From QHCE01 sp041743105 (GTDB lineage: Bacteria; Actinomycetota; Actinomycetes; Mycobacteriales; QHCE01): DNA of 64,000 nucleotides. The stretch's first letter is position 1, and every line of letters begins with the position of its first letter. The stretch spans positions 37,154 to 101,153 of the forward strand of contig JBGTNI010000015.1 in NCBI GenBank assembly GCA_041743105.1. Direction: 5' to 3'. Positions 61,742-64,000 of the stretch are shown here, in pieces. The position numbers were made by a program, and so were the translations under genes. A model generated the notes under the pieces. The model made no database searches, was not told where the DNA came from, and saw only the letters and a program-made list of their open reading frames with translations.

Positions 61742-62686
61742 GTGATTCGCCCCCCGACGGCGCCCCCGCGTCGACGCACCGCGGTGGCTGCCGCATTGGT
61801 TTTTGTCCTAGCCGGTCTGGCCGCGTGCGGATCTGACTCCTCCAAGGACGAAGGCTCGAAGCCACACGCCTCCGCCGAGGCAGTTAACATTGCCCAGCAG
61901 AAAGTGCTGCAGGCCCGCTCGGCCAAGGTCTCCGGTAGCGTGAAGGTGGCGCTGCTGCCGGAGACGCTTGAGATGGAGGGCGTGATCTCCTGGGAGAAGC
62001 GGCCCACCGGTGAACTGCGGGTTAAGAACCCTTCGGGCACGAACGACACCACCGCACTAATAACCGAAGACGCCGCGTACGTCTCATTCGGCGGCGATTT
62101 CGACTTCCCACAGTTGCCATCGACCCCGGACCTACCGGGTTTGCCGAGCACGAAAAATGTCCGATGGCTGAAACTCTCCCTCGACAACCTTGGGGAGGGC
62201 AACGCCACGGGCAAGGTGCTGCGCAACGAACTGCACTACAACAACCCGGCGCGCGCAATCGCGCTGATGCGCCAAGCCGGCGACATCAAGCAGGTCGGTA
62301 CCGAAACCAAAAATGGCGTCGACACCCGTCACTTCAGCGGGCGGGTTGAGATCGCCAAACTAGTCGCGGACCACAAGGTGGGACTCACCGAGCAGGACAT
62401 CGAGGCCTTCCGACAGGAGCAGGCTGCCCTTGGTGTGAAATTTCAGCAGATCGATATCTGGCTCAACGATCAGGAGCTACCGGTCCATATAGAGCTGTCG
62501 GCCGACAGCAAGCACGGATCGGTCGAATTCAGCGGCGACTACTCCGATTTCGGCGTCGAAGTGAACGTGCAAGCACCGCCGGACTCGGAGGTTTTCGACA
62601 TCGGCAAACTCCAGCAAGACCTGCAAAAGCTGCCTTCGGCGGGTGAGTTCGGTAACCCACCATTGGGCAATCCGTACGGCGATTAA
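61742..62686 (+). CDS. LppX/LprAFG-family lipoprotein
   Basis: 314 residues. Lipoprotein signal with lipobox LAAC (cysteine near 29). The mature part has the half-barrel fold of LppX/LprG: VLQARSAKVSGSVKVALLPE TLEMEGVISW, DAAYVSFGGDF, and GVDTRHFSGRVEIAKL, IDIWLNDQELPVHIELS. These carry lipids across the envelope in mycobacteria. GTG 61742 is leaderless. Confidence 0.88.
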   Translation: MIRPPTAPPRRRTAVAAALVFVLAGLAACGSDSSKDEGSKPHASAEAVNIAQQKVLQARSAKVSGSVKVALLPETLEMEGVISWEKRPTGELRVKNPSGTNDTTALITEDAAYVSFGGDFDFPQLPSTPDLPGLPSTKNVRWLKLSLDNLGEGNATGKVLRNELHYNNPARAIALMRQAGDIKQVGTETKNGVDTRHFSGRVEIAKLVADHKVGLTEQDIEAFRQEQAALGVKFQQIDIWLNDQELPVHIELSADSKHGSVEFSGDYSDFGVEVNVQAPPDSEVFDIGKLQQDLQKLPSAGEFGNPPLGNPYGD

Positions 62687-62700
62687 CGTGGGGGAAAGGC

Positions 62701-62771
62701 AACGCGTGCCCTCGTGTCGAGGCCATAGAGCTGCCGCTACCTCGGTTTTCCAGGACAAGAGGGCACACGTT
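62701..62771 (+). repeat. 18-base inverted repeat before glyS
   Basis: AACGCGTGCCCTCGTGTC (62701-62718) pairs with GACAAGAGGGCACACGTT (62754-62771) with two G-T-type mismatches, spacer 35 bases, in which GAGG and CCTC can pair. It lies just after the lipoprotein stop and 33 bases before the glyS ATG. It may be the upstream gene's terminator or a glyS leader. Confidence 0.6.
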
Positions 62772-62803
62772 GTCGCCGGAGTCTGGTATGGAAGAGTCCT
62801 CGC

Positions 62804-64000
62804 ATGCTTACCATGCAAGACGCACTGCTAACGCTCGCCCAGTACTGGGAGAACTACGGCTGTCTCACTGTGCAGCCGGCAAATACCGAGGTAGGGGCCG
62901 GAACGCTCAATCCGGCCACTGCGCTACGGGTACTGGGACCTGAGCCGTGGAGGGTGGCATATGTCGAGCCGTCGGTGCGTCCGGACGACTCACGCTACGG
63001 CGACAACCCCAACCGCATTGCCACCCACACTCAGTTTCAGGTGATATTGAAGCCGGAACCGGGTGACACTCAAGAGCTGTACCTGGGAAGCCTTCGCGCG
63101 CTGGGCATCGACACCGACGCCCACGACATACGCTTTGTGGAGGACAACTGGGCGTCTCCCGCGCTCGGTGCATGGGGCTTGGGTTGGGAGGTCTGGCTCG
63201 ATGGCCTTGAGATCACCCAATTCACCTATTTTCAGCAGTCCGGTGGGGTCACGCTGGACCCGGTGAGTGTGGAGATCACCTACGGCGTCGAACGCATCAT
63301 GATGGCGCTGCAGGGGGTGGATCATTTCAGCAAGATCGCCTACACCGAAAAACTCAACTACGGCGAAGTGCTCGGGCAGGCCGAGTACGAGTGGAGCCGT
63401 TACTATCTCGACGACGCCGACCTCGCGACGAACACCGCGTTGTTCGACAGTTACGAAGCCGAAGCCCGGCGATTGATCGAGGCCCGGTTACCCATCCCCG
63501 CACACGCTTACGTGCTCAAGTGCTCCCACGCCTTCAACGTGTTGGACTCTCGTGGTGCCATCAGTCCCACCGAGCGGGCCCGTGCATTCGGCCGGATGCG
63601 CAGCCTCGCACATGAAGTTGCCAAGCTGTGGATCGCTCGCCGCGAGGAACAAGGCCACCCACTGGGGCTCTCCTCTCCCCCCGTCGCGCCCGTGCTCGTG
63701 GAAGCGGCCACCGACGCACCTACCGAGCCGGCCACGCTGTTGCTGGAGATCGGAACCGAAGAGCTTCCCCCGTCGGAGGTCAACCGCGCGCAAACCAGCG
63801 TCGCGCAGACGCTCCGCGGCACTCTGGCGCAGAGCCGCCTAGCCCATGGCGATATCGCAACCTATGCCTCGCCGCGCCGCATCGTCGCGCTGGTGCACGA
63901 CGTGGCGCCGCGAGAAACCGAACACGATCACGTGGTTCGCGGTCCGCGGCTGAGCGCAGCCTACGACGCGGCCGGCACGCCCACCAAGGCGGCGGTTGGC
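62804..64000 (+). CDS. glyS: Glycyl-tRNA synthetase, alpha-beta fusion (5' part)
   Basis: Open to the window end, 399 residues visible. Residues 1-300 are the GlyQ alpha chain: TLAQYWENYGCLTVQPANTE, VGAGTLNPATALRVLGPEPW, GLGWEVWLDGLEITQFTYFQ and YGVERIMMALQGV. A short linker is followed by the GlyS beta start, TLLLEIGTEELPPSEVNRAQ, near residue 318 and YASPRRIVALV. So alpha and beta are fused in one chain, as in a minority of bacteria. ATG 62804 or 62813. Confidence 0.94.
   Translation, partial: MLTMQDALLTLAQYWENYGCLTVQPANTEVGAGTLNPATALRVLGPEPWRVAYVEPSVRPDDSRYGDNPNRIATHTQFQVILKPEPGDTQELYLGSLRALGIDTDAHDIRFVEDNWASPALGAWGLGWEVWLDGLEITQFTYFQQSGGVTLDPVSVEITYGVERIMMALQGVDHFSKIAYTEKLNYGEVLGQAEYEWSRYYLDDADLATNTALFDSYEAEARRLIEARLPIPAHAYVLKCSHAFNVLDSRGAISPTERARAFGRMRSLAHEVAKLWIARREEQGHPLGLSSPPVAPVLVEAATDAPTEPATLLLEIGTEELPPSEVNRAQTSVAQTLRGTLAQSRLAHGDIATYASPRRIVALVHDVAPRETEHDHVVRGPRLSAAYDAAGTPTKAAVG

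Noticed and set aside
62690..62803. T-box leader for glyS
   Set aside because: No T-box consensus bulge or specifier loop is recognisable; the inverted repeat is too short a leader.

Overview
The window is actinobacterial chromosome. It carries the actinobacteria-restricted families DUF3093, DUF3159, DUF3710, DUF4193 and DUF7455, a SepIVA-like protein beside coaD, a principal sigma factor with a long acidic N-terminus, and a bifunctional RibBA. It also has many genes without a Shine-Dalgarno whose start codon lies 6-8 bases after a TAnnnT -10 box (leaderless transcripts). GC looks moderately high. The alpha-beta fused glycyl-tRNA synthetase and the VirB4-type secretion cluster next to hisG would suit a Glycomycetales/Micromonosporales-like lineage, but that placement is inference.

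Layout. 1-5700: 5' end of dapA, an inserted VapBC pair, a monooxygenase-fold protein, thyX, DUF2752 and zinc-ribbon genes, an SCO5389-like protein. 4270-7430: two paralogous HTH/TPR-type regulators next to a palindromic repeat. 7700-18300: core block with DUF3159, OB-fold protein, DUF3710, dut, DUF3093, DUF4193, LytR_C protein, an inositol-phosphatase, sigma factor, DUF7455, sepIVA, coaD-rsmD and nusB-efp. 18300-25400: two FAD amine oxidases, a decayed RelBE pair, sirtuin, asparagine synthetase, a membrane protein/winged-helix operon. 25400-34700: penicillin-acylase-family gene and a defence/toxin-antitoxin region built around the Xaa-Pro aminopeptidase gene. 34700-38800: succinate-semialdehyde dehydrogenase, rRNA methyltransferase, and infC-rpmI-rplT with a leader hairpin. 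38880-42000: frameshifted PIN protein with partner, glycosyltransferase, RelBE. 42000-49750: six-gene type IV secretion-like operon. 50100-55900: hisE-hisG and rpe-ribD-ribE-ribBA-ribH. 55900-58060: second toxin-antitoxin island. 58100-64000: def-fmt-rsmB, a lipoprotein and glyS (open at the window end).

The housekeeping genes form compact operons with 1-8 base overlaps or short gaps. Between them sit accessory cassettes: eight intact or decayed toxin-antitoxin loci, an Mrr-type endonuclease and a DUF5343-DUF3800 pair. The main discovery is how some of these are seated. A 5' copy and a 3' copy of pepP lie on the outer sides of the Mrr and DUF5343-DUF3800 cassettes, with an intact pepP between them. 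A copy of the first 16 codons of rpe lies on the far side of a VapBC pair. Two palindromic interspersed repeat families, infC with an apparent AUC start, and several long inverted repeats are further points of interest.
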